Positions 1 to 7,368 of a DNA stretch of 10,006 nt are shown piece by piece. The notes under the pieces were generated by a model. The model had not been told where the DNA came from. It saw only the letters and a list, made by a program, of their open reading frames with translations, and searched no databases. Both the position numbers and the translations under genes were made by a program. This stretch comes from Bacteroidota bacterium (lineage in GTDB: Bacteria; Bacteroidota; Ignavibacteria; Ignavibacteriales; Ignavibacteriaceae): assembly GCA_023453665.1 (NCBI GenBank), contig JAEXTA010000190.1:1-10006 (forward strand). Direction: 5' to 3'. How positions within the stretch are numbered: the stretch's first letter is position 1; every line of letters begins with the position of its first letter.

Positions 1-1
1 G

Positions 2-631
2 ATAACTGATGAGTGCAAAAAAGTATTTAACTATCTTACCCGTGAAAGCGGACATGAAAATTTCACTCACCTGCTTGCAGCGCCGTTTAACCTGCGAAAC
101 GGATTTGAAGAACTGATTAACCATGAAATAAATAACACTCTTGCCGGGAAGAAAGCATCAGTAATATTAAAGTTGAATAGCCTTGAAGATAAAAAGATCA
201 TAAAAAAAATTTATGAGGCATCACAAGCAGGAGTTAAAATTAATATTATTGTAAGAGGTATTTGCTGTCTTATTCCCGGTATTAAAGGACAGAGTGAAAA
301 TATAAAAGTGATAAGTATTGTTGACCGGTATCTTGAACATTCAAGGATTTACATTTTTCACAATGACGGTAAACCTAAATATTATTTTGCATCGGCTGAT
401 CTTATGGGAAGAAATCTTAACAGGCGTGTTGAATTATGTGTACCTGTTTATGATCAGCAATTAAAAAATATTCTGAAGGAATTAATTAATCTTCAGTTAA
501 AAGATAATGTGAAGGCAAGAATTATTGATAAAAAACAGATCAATAATTTCAGGAAATCAACATCACAAAAAAAGATAAGAGCACAGTATGATACTTATCA
601 ATACCTGAAAACAATTGATCCGTTTTCCTGA
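2..631 (+). CDS. ppk1: Polyphosphate kinase 1, C-terminal part (5' end outside window)
   Basis: The reading frame is open from base 2 to the TGA at 629-631 and gives about 209 residues, roughly the last 30% of a typical 690-720 residue PPK1. PPK1 makes polyphosphate reversibly from ATP through a phosphohistidine intermediate. Landmarks of its C-terminal phospholipase-D-like catalytic domains are visible: RGICCLIPG (bases 254-280), RYLEHSRIYIF with its His at 338-340, and SADLMGRNLNRRVE (392-433). By family knowledge that His matches the second conserved histidine of E. coli PPK (His592), while the autophosphorylated His435 equivalent lies upstream, outside the window. A TTG at 173 could be called as a start, but the frame upstream already reads as PPK1 sequence, so it is internal. 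The gene converges on the minus-strand cluster with 8 bases between stops. Identification is confident; intactness of the 5' part cannot be judged. Confidence 0.95.
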   Translation: MTDECKKVFNYLTRESGHENFTHLLAAPFNLRNGFEELINHEINNTLAGKKASVILKLNSLEDKKIIKKIYEASQAGVKINIIVRGICCLIPGIKGQSENIKVISIVDRYLEHSRIYIFHNDGKPKYYFASADLMGRNLNRRVELCVPVYDQQLKNILKELINLQLKDNVKARIIDKKQINNFRKSTSQKKIRAQYDTYQYLKTIDPFS

Positions 632-639
632 TTCATTTT

Positions 640-3306
640 TCAGAACATAAAACTCGTAGCAAAATAAAAAAGAGAGTTCTCTTCCGATATTGCGTAAGTT
701 ATAGATAAGTTTAATTGACGCTGAAGATATGATATCCAGAATCCTCCGCCGTAAGCAGGATGCCATTTATCTGAACTTAAATTTTTTGTATAAACTCTTC
801 CCGTTTCACCAAAAACATGAAAACCAAATTTGCCAAGCAGTATAAATTTTAGCTGTGTCAGATAAGTCCGCAGTTCAAGTTGTCCGAATAATTTTGAATC
901 GCCCGAAAATCTTTCCCTGCTGTAACCGCGAAGATTATCACTTCCACCAAGAAATGTAGATTCATAAAACGGATACTCGCCCCATATTTTTTCACCAATA
1001 GTTCTTAATGCTAAAGTGTTTTCTGTTAGCATATCAATCTGAAAATATTTTCTCAGTTCAAATCCTGCTTTGTAAAAGTTTCGTTTTATGTCGAATAATT
1101 TTGGAGTAACATTTGCATAAAGATTTACAAAAACTCCGGTTTGCGGATTATTGGCATTGTCTCTGTCGTCATATTCAAATTGAGTTTTGAATGTCAATGA
1201 GCGAACACTTCCGTTTCCATAATTTTCATTTGGAAAAAAATAAAGCAGAGTATCATTCTTTAAATTTGAGGTTGAATAATCGTAGGAAAAACCGGCGGAC
1301 AATAAAGAATAATCACCGGTAATAAATCCTATTGAAGATGAAATTTTAAATTGTTCGCGGTCTAATTTATAATAGTCTATCGATTCAAGATCTTTCATGT
1401 ATAGAGTTTCATTGCCATAACCGAAATATTTAGTCAGGCTTAATTCGCTTTTAAATATCCGTATATCCACCCTGGCTCCATTTATCAGCGAATAAAATTT
1501 GGAATCGAAATCAATACTGTAACTGTTCGGAGTGGTGGCATAAGCTCCCAGCAATTTTACTCTGTACTCATAAGGTTCAACTCTAAAATTATACTTATAG
1601 ACTAATGGTCCCCCGCCAAAAATAAAACCATTGTCGCTGTCATAATTTATTACGGGCAGAATAAAAAACTCATGTCCCCTGTCCATTTTTTGAGGTTCAT
1701 ATTTTTCAAAATCATCTTTTGATGCAGGGATTTCATCTGTATTAAAATAAGTTCCATTGTTAAAAATCACTTCAGTCTTTTTTCCGCTGTCATAAAATTC
1801 GGTTTTGTTTTCAGCATCAGGTATTGGTGTAACTGAAAGAAAATATCCCCGTACATTTGAACTATCGATAAATGTATCTTTCCCTTCATCACCTATAATT
1901 CTGACAAGCGGACTGCAATCAACATCACCTTTAAGTAAGGTATAATCATCACCATCAAGGACATATATCCTTATCTCGCTGGTAAGATTGTTATCAAATA
2001 TTTTATGGTAAAGATACTTCCCTTCTTTTTCTCCTGTCGATTTGTCACGTTTAAAGACTGTCACTGATGTTTGTTCGTCACTTATCCTGTTAACAAAAAC
2101 ATAATCATCTTTAGCTGTAGTATAAATATCCACAATCTTATTAATTCGTTCATAAAAATCTTCTGATACTTCAGCAAGCTGCTGCCTTCTCGAAATTAAT
2201 TTTTCTTTTATTTCATTACCGGCAATTTTCTGATGTTCGATTGGAAGCCTGTTTACAGCTTCATCAATTACTTCATCGGTTATATTAGTTATAACATAAT
2301 TTGTAACTGAATCCCATTGTGTTTTTGTAAGTTCGGATAAAAACCTGCTGTCAAGAAATCTTCCGCTCCAGGTAATAAACTTAACCGGCGGGATATCATA
2401 ACCAAAATGATTTAACTGGGGTACTATAAAGCGCGCAAGTGCGGGAAGTATTCCGTTAAGTTTTGCGAATGCCTGATCTCTGTCTCGCGGAATAGGATTC
2501 CACAATTCGGCTTCACCATAACTGAATTTAGCCCATCTCCATTGATCGGTATGACGGTCCCAGTCGCCGAGTAAAATGTCCATCAATCTTGCTTTTAGAA
2601 AATCTGTGCTATTAACTTTTTCATCGCGTTTTTCTGCAAGCCTGTCGAGAAGTTTAAATGTTCCCGAAATTTTTTCTGCGCCTGCAAATGTTGTATCAAG
2701 TAGATCATTTTCATCGGGATGAAGTTCAATCATACCAAGCAATCCGGCAAACTCATTCCGGAATTCACCAAGTTTTTCATCGTCAGGCATAACAACAAGT
2801 TTGGGTTCTGCCTGAAGTACATTTACAGCATTTAGTAATGGAACAACTACAAGTGCAGCAAGCGGATTGGATGAACTTATCTGATCCTGTATAACATCAC
2901 CGGCAAGAGAATTTCTTAACTCATCAGGTAAAACTTTTTTTGGATCTTTGTTTATCGATCTGAATTTCCAGATGAATCCGTCTCTTGTAATAAACTGTAA
3001 TGATTTGGTTTGCATGCCTCCGCCTTTTTTTAACGGAGTAATTCCACCTTGAAAATTATTCAGGTCTAGTATTTCAACTTCAACAGGTGTAACCCACAAA
3101 TCCCGCCAATGACTGCCGAAAAATATTTCATGCAGCCAGTTTGCTTTATATTCAGTTCCTGGGACAATGATAATTTTTTTTACGGAGTCAGATGTTTGCG
3201 GTTTAATTTCGGTCGAAAAGAAAAAAAGTGAAATGATTAAAACGAAAATTATTCTCTCAATGTTTATCGTCATCAGGTTCTTAAACCCGGTTGCTGATTT
3301 CATCAT
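640..3306 (-). CDS. Outer-membrane Omp85/surface-antigen-type barrel protein with an N-terminal kinase-like domain
   Basis: The 888-residue protein has a basic start and a hydrophobic segment (about residues 18-33) acting as a signal peptide. Residues about 545-888 look like an Omp85 (BamA/TamA-like) barrel: alternating aromatic strands, the GGSDNLRGYSRERF motif at 787-800 typical of the family's loop 6, and a C-terminal Phe ending FATSFMF. No POTRA domains are apparent. Instead, residues about 85-290 carry a Gly-rich stretch (95-97), a WKFRS strand (113-117), GDWDRH (247-252) and RDRDQAF (274-280), resembling the nucleotide-binding, catalytic and metal-binding motifs of atypical HipA/FAM20C-like kinases (inference). 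Residues about 440-490 have Gly/Asp-rich turns suggesting a beta-solenoid or sandwich linker. The ATG at 3304-3306 overlaps the phosphatase stop as ATGA, which supports this start and translational coupling; Met2 and Met12 are alternatives. Related Bacteroidota proteins, as I recall, fuse a phosphatase and a BamA-like barrel in one chain. The barrel call is firm; the cargo or partner is unknown. Confidence 0.85.
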   Translation of the reverse strand: MMKSATGFKNLMTINIERIIFVLIISLFFFSTEIKPQTSDSVKKIIIVPGTEYKANWLHEIFFGSHWRDLWVTPVEVEILDLNNFQGGITPLKKGGGMQTKSLQFITRDGFIWKFRSINKDPKKVLPDELRNSLAGDVIQDQISSSNPLAALVVVPLLNAVNVLQAEPKLVVMPDDEKLGEFRNEFAGLLGMIELHPDENDLLDTTFAGAEKISGTFKLLDRLAEKRDEKVNSTDFLKARLMDILLGDWDRHTDQWRWAKFSYGEAELWNPIPRDRDQAFAKLNGILPALARFIVPQLNHFGYDIPPVKFITWSGRFLDSRFLSELTKTQWDSVTNYVITNITDEVIDEAVNRLPIEHQKIAGNEIKEKLISRRQQLAEVSEDFYERINKIVDIYTTAKDDYVFVNRISDEQTSVTVFKRDKSTGEKEGKYLYHKIFDNNLTSEIRIYVLDGDDYTLLKGDVDCSPLVRIIGDEGKDTFIDSSNVRGYFLSVTPIPDAENKTEFYDSGKKTEVIFNNGTYFNTDEIPASKDDFEKYEPQKMDRGHEFFILPVINYDSDNGFIFGGGPLVYKYNFRVEPYEYRVKLLGAYATTPNSYSIDFDSKFYSLINGARVDIRIFKSELSLTKYFGYGNETLYMKDLESIDYYKLDREQFKISSSIGFITGDYSLLSAGFSYDYSTSNLKNDTLLYFFPNENYGNGSVRSLTFKTQFEYDDRDNANNPQTGVFVNLYANVTPKLFDIKRNFYKAGFELRKYFQIDMLTENTLALRTIGEKIWGEYPFYESTFLGGSDNLRGYSRERFSGDSKLFGQLELRTYLTQLKFILLGKFGFHVFGETGRVYTKNLSSDKWHPAYGGGFWISYLQRQLNLSITYAISEENSLFYFATSFMF

Positions 3307-3971
3307 TCTTTTATCCAGAATGACAAAACGATTTCTGGATTTTTATAGGGCGCTGATGGTTTAATGACATCAAGTTTAATTTTTCCATCGGCAAAAAAAT
3401 CTACCTGCATAAAACCCGGATATGATCCGGCAAATAATGATCTCTCGCCTGTTCTCAAACCTTCACGATGCGTTGATGTTCCGTACCCGCTGATAAGATA
3501 ATAGTTGTCTGCAATTCCATTTAAAACCTGAAGTGTATGTTCATGACCTGTGACGTACAGCAATGAAGCAGGATATTTTTCAAACACTTTTTCCAGCTGA
3601 AGTTTTAAATTTTGATATTTACTATTGGATATATCCTGAGTAGTAACTCCAAAATTTCTTGCTAAAGGATAAAGTGAACCTAATACAGGAAGCGGTATCC
3701 ACAAATTTTCATTTATATGTCTTAATGGAAAAATGTGATCCTTCCATTCAAAGTAACCACCGTGCTGACCATAAGAATCAACCGGGTGATGACCTGCGAC
3801 AATAACAAATTTTCCGTCTGCGTTTTTTATACTTGAATCAAGCGAATCTATAATTGCCTGTTCAGTACATGGAAAACAAATTTTGTCACCATCTTCCGGT
3901 CTTCCATATTCATGAAGCCACCATTGTGTGTCAAGAATTATTAACCTCACTTTTCCATTAAGGTCGACCAC
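3303..3971 (-). CDS. Metallophosphoesterase, C-terminal fragment (after frameshift)
   Basis: A GTG at 3969-3971 allows a 222-residue call beginning MVDLNG, but the same frame continues open upstream to 4121 and encodes the GNHDW block and conserved-looking sequence, so this GTG is an internal Val codon, not a real start. The fragment holds the GHHP block with the following SYGQHGG and the GHEH block, both ligand-bearing in this family. It ends at TGA 3303-3305, overlapping the ATG of the Omp85-like gene. See the combined entry for the gene as a whole. Confidence 0.6.
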   Translation of the reverse strand: MVDLNGKVRLIILDTQWWLHEYGRPEDGDKICFPCTEQAIIDSLDSSIKNADGKFVIVAGHHPVDSYGQHGGYFEWKDHIFPLRHINENLWIPLPVLGSLYPLARNFGVTTQDISNSKYQNLKLQLEKVFEKYPASLLYVTGHEHTLQVLNGIADNYYLISGYGTSTHREGLRTGERSLFAGSYPGFMQVDFFADGKIKLDVIKPSAPYKNPEIVLSFWIKE

Positions 3972-4039
3972 TTCAGGACCGGGACATCCGCCTTTGGGAA
4001 TAAAAGAGACTTGCTTTAGTTTAAGACTATCAAAAAATC

Positions 4040-4507
4040 TTACCTGGCTAAGTATTTTTCCCCAGCCTGCTTCACCATTATGATCCCAGTCGTGATTTCC
4101 GGGAATAAAAATCCTTTGGTGCTACTTTCTTCTATTACTTTTACCTGCTCAAGTAATTTCCTTTCGCTTGTTTGTCGTTCATCATGTCCCTCTTCATGTA
4201 AACCATCAGGATAAATATTGTCACCAAGAAAAAGTATTGATGTTATTCCGGGCAGTTCTGATGCTTTTTTCTGAAGGGTTTCAAGAACAGGTTCTTTTTC
4301 TATTAGCGAAGGATCACCTGCATCGCCGATTAACAGTAACCTTGTAACCGGTTTTTCTTTTATATTTTTTTGATTTACTATCTGCCTGACTGACGGATTA
4401 ATATAAGTGCCCTCCAAGCTTTCACCAGCATAAAAATAAACACCGGCAGTATAAACTGACAGGAAAATTATTGCGATCAGGAAACGTTTGGATTTATTCT
4501 TCTTCAT
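4040..4507 (-). CDS. Metallophosphoesterase, N-terminal fragment (before frameshift)
   Basis: As it stands in the sequence, this frame gives 155 residues. Residues 1 to about 134 are genuine: signal/anchor segment, then the first two metallophosphatase blocks, GDAGD at 61-65 and GDNIYP at 95-100. The last 20 or so residues, ending KYLAR, are out-of-frame translation of the next block and show no family similarity. By itself the fragment lacks the GNHD, GHHP and GHEH ligands and could not bind the dinuclear metal centre. See the combined entry for the whole gene. Confidence 0.6.
   Translation of the reverse strand: MKKNKSKRFLIAIIFLSVYTAGVYFYAGESLEGTYINPSVRQIVNQKNIKEKPVTRLLLIGDAGDPSLIEKEPVLETLQKKASELPGITSILFLGDNIYPDGLHEEGHDERQTSERKLLEQVKVIEESSTKGFLFPEITTGIIMVKQAGEKYLAR
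4107..4111 (-). other. Probable frameshift site in a homopolymer
   Basis: Five A on the plus strand (five T on the coding strand, in GGATTTTTATTCCC). With six T the coding strand reads Gly-Phe-Phe-Ile-Pro-Gly-Asn-His-Asp without interruption. The frame change is confined to roughly 4100-4121 by the conserved GNHDW on one side and a TAG in the downstream frame on the other, and this is the only homopolymer of five or more in that stretch. Confidence 0.75.
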
Positions 4508-4522
4508 TGGATTGCGAAAATT

Positions 4523-5380
4523 TTATTTTCTTGTAAAAGGATATTTTGTTAAAGTCGCTGAAGATTTTCCGCCTTCGTCAGAAATGTACATAAAAAGATC
4601 TTTGCCGAATGTAATTCCTTCAGGCTGTTTATGTATTTCATTTTTTAGTTTTGATTGTGCAAGCAATTTCCCTTCAGCAGAGATTTCTATTATTGCTTTA
4701 TCATTTGCTGAGATAATAAAAAAAGAACCTGATACGGAATTTCTTTCAATTCCTGACGGAGAAAAATCTTTTATACCTGTCAGTTTCGTTACTTCAGAAA
4801 TGTTTAATCTGAATCTTGGCTCTTGTAAAAGTGTTTTGGAATTAAGATCAAAAGTGTAAACATTTTTATAACCGGATTTTTTTTCATCACTTCCCTTACA
4901 GGCTAATAAAAGTGAGTGAGTAACAGGATCATAACAAAGTCCTTCAACATCATGTTTGCGGGTTAATCCGGTTGAAAATTTTCTGTACTGCGAATATCCT
5001 TTGTCGGGCTGTTCATAGAACCTGAAAAGATCACCTTTACTAGTAACGATATAAAAATTTGGTCCGAAGATGGCGATATCTTCAAAGTCGTCTGTCAGTA
5101 CATATTCACCAACGTTAAACCACTTAACAATTTTTCCTGTTTGTTTGTCAACTTCATACATTATTGCAACTTCATCATTGTGTGCAAACAATCTTCCGTC
5201 TTCTGTAAAGGCAATTCCGGAAATTTCCGTAAGTGAACTTGTAAGTGATATTTTTTGCATTCCATCGCCAATTACTTTGTACTTAGCCAGCAGACTTTGT
5301 TTTGTATCAGCCTGGACAAATAATGACATCAGTATTATCAGTAAAAACAATAGAATTTTTTGTGCGAAATAATTTTGCAT
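4523..5380 (-). CDS. Exported SdiA-regulated family beta-propeller protein
   Basis: The 285-residue protein begins with a signal peptide: a hydrophobic run at about 9-22, then VQA as a plausible signal peptidase I site near 24. The rest matches the SdiA-regulated family (E. coli YjiK type), a predicted beta-propeller related to phytase-like propellers. A recurrent acidic-Gly-Ile motif marks successive blades: SGIAF (54-58), DDFEDIAIF (97-105), DVEGLCYD (144-151), PSGIE (208-212), QPEGITF (252-258) and SDEGG (267-271). These acidic loops may line a central metal or ligand site, by analogy. No enzymatic activity is established for the family. Its stop is 15 bases before the phosphatase start and its start is 38 bases after the cyclase stop, so it is probably co-transcribed with both envelope genes downstream. 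No Shine-Dalgarno is seen. A TATAAT on the coding strand (5392-5397) lies only about 11 bases before the ATG, and no matching -35 is evident. Confidence 0.85.
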   Translation of the reverse strand: MQNYFAQKILLFLLIILMSLFVQADTKQSLLAKYKVIGDGMQKISLTSSLTEISGIAFTEDGRLFAHNDEVAIMYEVDKQTGKIVKWFNVGEYVLTDDFEDIAIFGPNFYIVTSKGDLFRFYEQPDKGYSQYRKFSTGLTRKHDVEGLCYDPVTHSLLLACKGSDEKKSGYKNVYTFDLNSKTLLQEPRFRLNISEVTKLTGIKDFSPSGIERNSVSGSFFIISANDKAIIEISAEGKLLAQSKLKNEIHKQPEGITFGKDLFMYISDEGGKSSATLTKYPFTRK

Positions 5381-5418
5381 TGATGACTCAAATTATAGAT
5401 AGGAAAATAAAAAACAGT

Positions 5419-7368
5419 TCAGCTAAAATATTTTGATAAACCCATACGGTTCATAATACTCGCCATACGAGGATCATTATGCAATATTTTCCAGTTTGGA
5501 TTTACTGCAAGAAAAATCAGTCCACCTAATCTTTCTTCAAAAGCTATTTCGAGATAATGGAATACCTGATCGAAATCTTTTAGTCCTGTATATATAATTG
5601 CAAAGTCCAGACAAAGAGAGCCGGTATTATCCATTGATTCTCTTTCTTTAAGAAGCTGAATACATTCAAGCGCTTTTTCTGTTTGTCCGGTAACGGCATA
5701 CGCGTAACCTAACGGAGTAATACCTTTTCGTTTATCACCTGTTCTTTCCTGTGCATCGTGAAGATATTTAAATGCTTTTTCATTATCACCTTTGTGCAGG
5801 TATAAAAATCCGAGTGAGTATAATGACGTACGGAAACCAGGATCAAGTTCAAGTATTTTAAAATTATGTTCTATGGCATCATCAATTCTTCCGTTGGAAA
5901 AGTATGCATCAACCAAAGCACCATTTATAGGAAGAGATAACGGATCAAGTTTATATGCTCTTTCCATTTCAGTTAATGCCTCGTGAGTTTTACCAACGGC
6001 AGTCAGGAACAATGAATATGCATAATGCAGATTTGCATTTGTCTCGCACAAGTTGAATGCTTTTTCAAATGATTTTCTTGATTCCTCCCAATCCCAGTCA
6101 TAAAACAATTGAACAAGAGCAAGACTTATCAGATTTTCTGTCAATGAATCATCCAGTTCCATTGATTTAAGTGCATACTCTTTTGCTTTCGGATATGCAA
6201 TTTTCGGTTTCAGGAATCCGATAGCACCGAGATAAATATAGCTGCTGGCAATACCTGAATATGCTAATGAAAATGATTTGTCCAGTTCAATTGCCTGTTC
6301 ATAAATTGAAATGGCTTTTTTAACATCCAAAGGAGTCCACTTATTCCAGTAATAGCGTGCTTTCAGCATAAGGTTATATGCTTCGATGTTATTTGTAGCG
6401 GCTTTTACCAGCGGCTGTGATACATCTGTATAAGCAAGTTTTTGCCTGAGTTTGTTTGCAATCGTTCTTGATATTTCATCCTGAACTTCGAAAATATCTT
6501 TTACATCACGATCGTAGGTTTCAGACCATTCGTGGTAACCATCTTTTGTATTAATTAACTGTGCTGTTACACGAACCCGTTCACCTGATTTTCTTACGCT
6601 GCCTTCTATAACAGTTGTTACGTTAAGATGTTTGCCAATTTCTCTTATGTCTTCATTTTTTCCTTTAAATGCGAATGACGATGTTCGCGATGTAACTAAC
6701 AGTCCTTCCACTTTTGTAAGAGCGTTTAATATTTCCTCTGTTATTCCATCGCTGAAATATTCATTTTCGGGATCAGCGCTCATATTAATAAACGGAAGTA
6801 CGGCAACACTTGGTTTATTGGTCGCACTTATTTTCTGAACTTCCTGGATTGATGGAATGATAAGTCCTTCTTCTTTAAGCGCAAAAATTTCGACAGGCTT
6901 TTTAACATTTTTAAGTTCAAACATTCCCAATGAAACGGCATCAAGTCCGGGGTGATTTCTTATTTCATCATACACCCTTTCAGAAATCAGAACAGATCCG
7001 CCAACACCTTTTGTTTCAATTCTTGAAGCAACGTTAACAGCATCACCGTAAACACCATCATCATCATAAACAATATCGCCGGCGTGTATTCCTATCCGGA
7101 TCGGGATTCTTGGCTCAGTCAATAATTTTTTCTGAATTTCGATTGCGCATTTTACTGCCTCGATAACACTTCCGAAAATTGAAAGTGTACCGTCACCATA
7201 AAATTGAAGTATACGCCCGTTGTGTTCAAGCATTGCTGATTCAAGTACATCACGATGTTTGTCGCGTTTAACTTTAGCTTTTTGTTCATCCTCCTGCATC
7301 ATCGCGGTATATCCGACCATATCGGTAAACATGATCGCAGCAAGTATTCGTATCGGGTATTCAGACAT
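5419..7368 (-). CDS. Class III adenylate/guanylate cyclase with FlgO-like domain and TPR repeats
   Basis: The 649-residue protein has no signal peptide or membrane segment and should be cytoplasmic. Residues about 7-165 form a class III cyclase domain: FTDMVGYT (metal Asp16), FYGDG (metal Asp59), and GDAVNVASRIE with transition-state Asn112 and Arg116. Residues about 185-312 match the FlgO/TolB-N-like module found between cyclase and TPRs in many such proteins (SVAVLPF, YFSDGITEEI, VIEGSVRKSG). Residues about 325-610 are TPR helices, for example AISIYEQAIELD and ALTEMERAYKLDP. The end resembles the NDPRM..IMNRMGL tail of this architecture. The predicted product is cAMP or cGMP, but the purine-reading positions look non-canonical: Gln55 where Lys is usual and Gly105 where Asp/Thr is usual, by my hand alignment. 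The ATG at 7366-7368 has no Shine-Dalgarno but fits the domain start exactly. It heads the minus-strand run toward the envelope genes. Confidence 0.93.
   Translation of the reverse strand: MSEYPIRILAAIMFTDMVGYTAMMQEDEQKAKVKRDKHRDVLESAMLEHNGRILQFYGDGTLSIFGSVIEAVKCAIEIQKKLLTEPRIPIRIGIHAGDIVYDDDGVYGDAVNVASRIETKGVGGSVLISERVYDEIRNHPGLDAVSLGMFELKNVKKPVEIFALKEEGLIIPSIQEVQKISATNKPSVAVLPFINMSADPENEYFSDGITEEILNALTKVEGLLVTSRTSSFAFKGKNEDIREIGKHLNVTTVIEGSVRKSGERVRVTAQLINTKDGYHEWSETYDRDVKDIFEVQDEISRTIANKLRQKLAYTDVSQPLVKAATNNIEAYNLMLKARYYWNKWTPLDVKKAISIYEQAIELDKSFSLAYSGIASSYIYLGAIGFLKPKIAYPKAKEYALKSMELDDSLTENLISLALVQLFYDWDWEESRKSFEKAFNLCETNANLHYAYSLFLTAVGKTHEALTEMERAYKLDPLSLPINGALVDAYFSNGRIDDAIEHNFKILELDPGFRTSLYSLGFLYLHKGDNEKAFKYLHDAQERTGDKRKGITPLGYAYAVTGQTEKALECIQLLKERESMDNTGSLCLDFAIIYTGLKDFDQVFHYLEIAFEERLGGLIFLAVNPNWKILHNDPRMASIMNRMGLSKYFS

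Larger units (their letters stand above)
3303..4507 (-). pseudogene. Calcineurin-like metallophosphoesterase (purple acid phosphatase-like), interrupted by a one-base frameshift
   Basis: Two adjacent reading frames together encode one exported metallophosphoesterase of about 401 residues. It starts at the ATG 4505-4507 with a basic N-terminus and a hydrophobic signal/anchor segment (residues about 9-27). The metal-binding blocks then appear in family order: GDAGD (61-65), GDNIYPDG (95-102), GNHDW (bases 4086-4100), GHHP (about 3783-3794) and GHEH (3538-3549). The first two are in the upstream frame, the last three in the downstream frame. The switch must lie between the TAG that bounds the downstream frame (4122-4124) and GNHDW at 4100. 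One extra A in the five-A run at 4107-4111 restores a continuous GFFIPGNHDW reading. All metal ligands are retained, so sequencing or assembly error is plausible. The gene sits 15 bases after the propeller gene and overlaps the Omp85-like gene by ATGA, implying one operon. The phosphatase substrate is unknown; location is probably periplasmic or membrane-anchored. Confidence 0.82.

Noticed and set aside
563..766. Short minus-strand open frame across the ppk1/barrel junction
   Set aside because: It overlaps two well-supported coding ends in another frame, has no recognisable domain, and adds nothing to the layout.
4104..4113. Programmed -1 ribosomal frameshifting in the phosphatase
   Set aside because: The site A-TTT-TTA is not a good slippery heptamer, and no downstream pseudoknot or SD-like stimulator was recognised. 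A missing base is simpler.
4488..4859. Plus-strand 123-codon open frame
   Set aside because: It lies antisense to the propeller gene and the phosphatase start, whose protein motifs are clear. Its sequence shows no family signature.
5070..5372. Plus-strand 100-codon open frame
   Set aside because: Antisense shadow of the SdiA-regulated-type propeller gene; Ser/Ile-rich translation without motifs.
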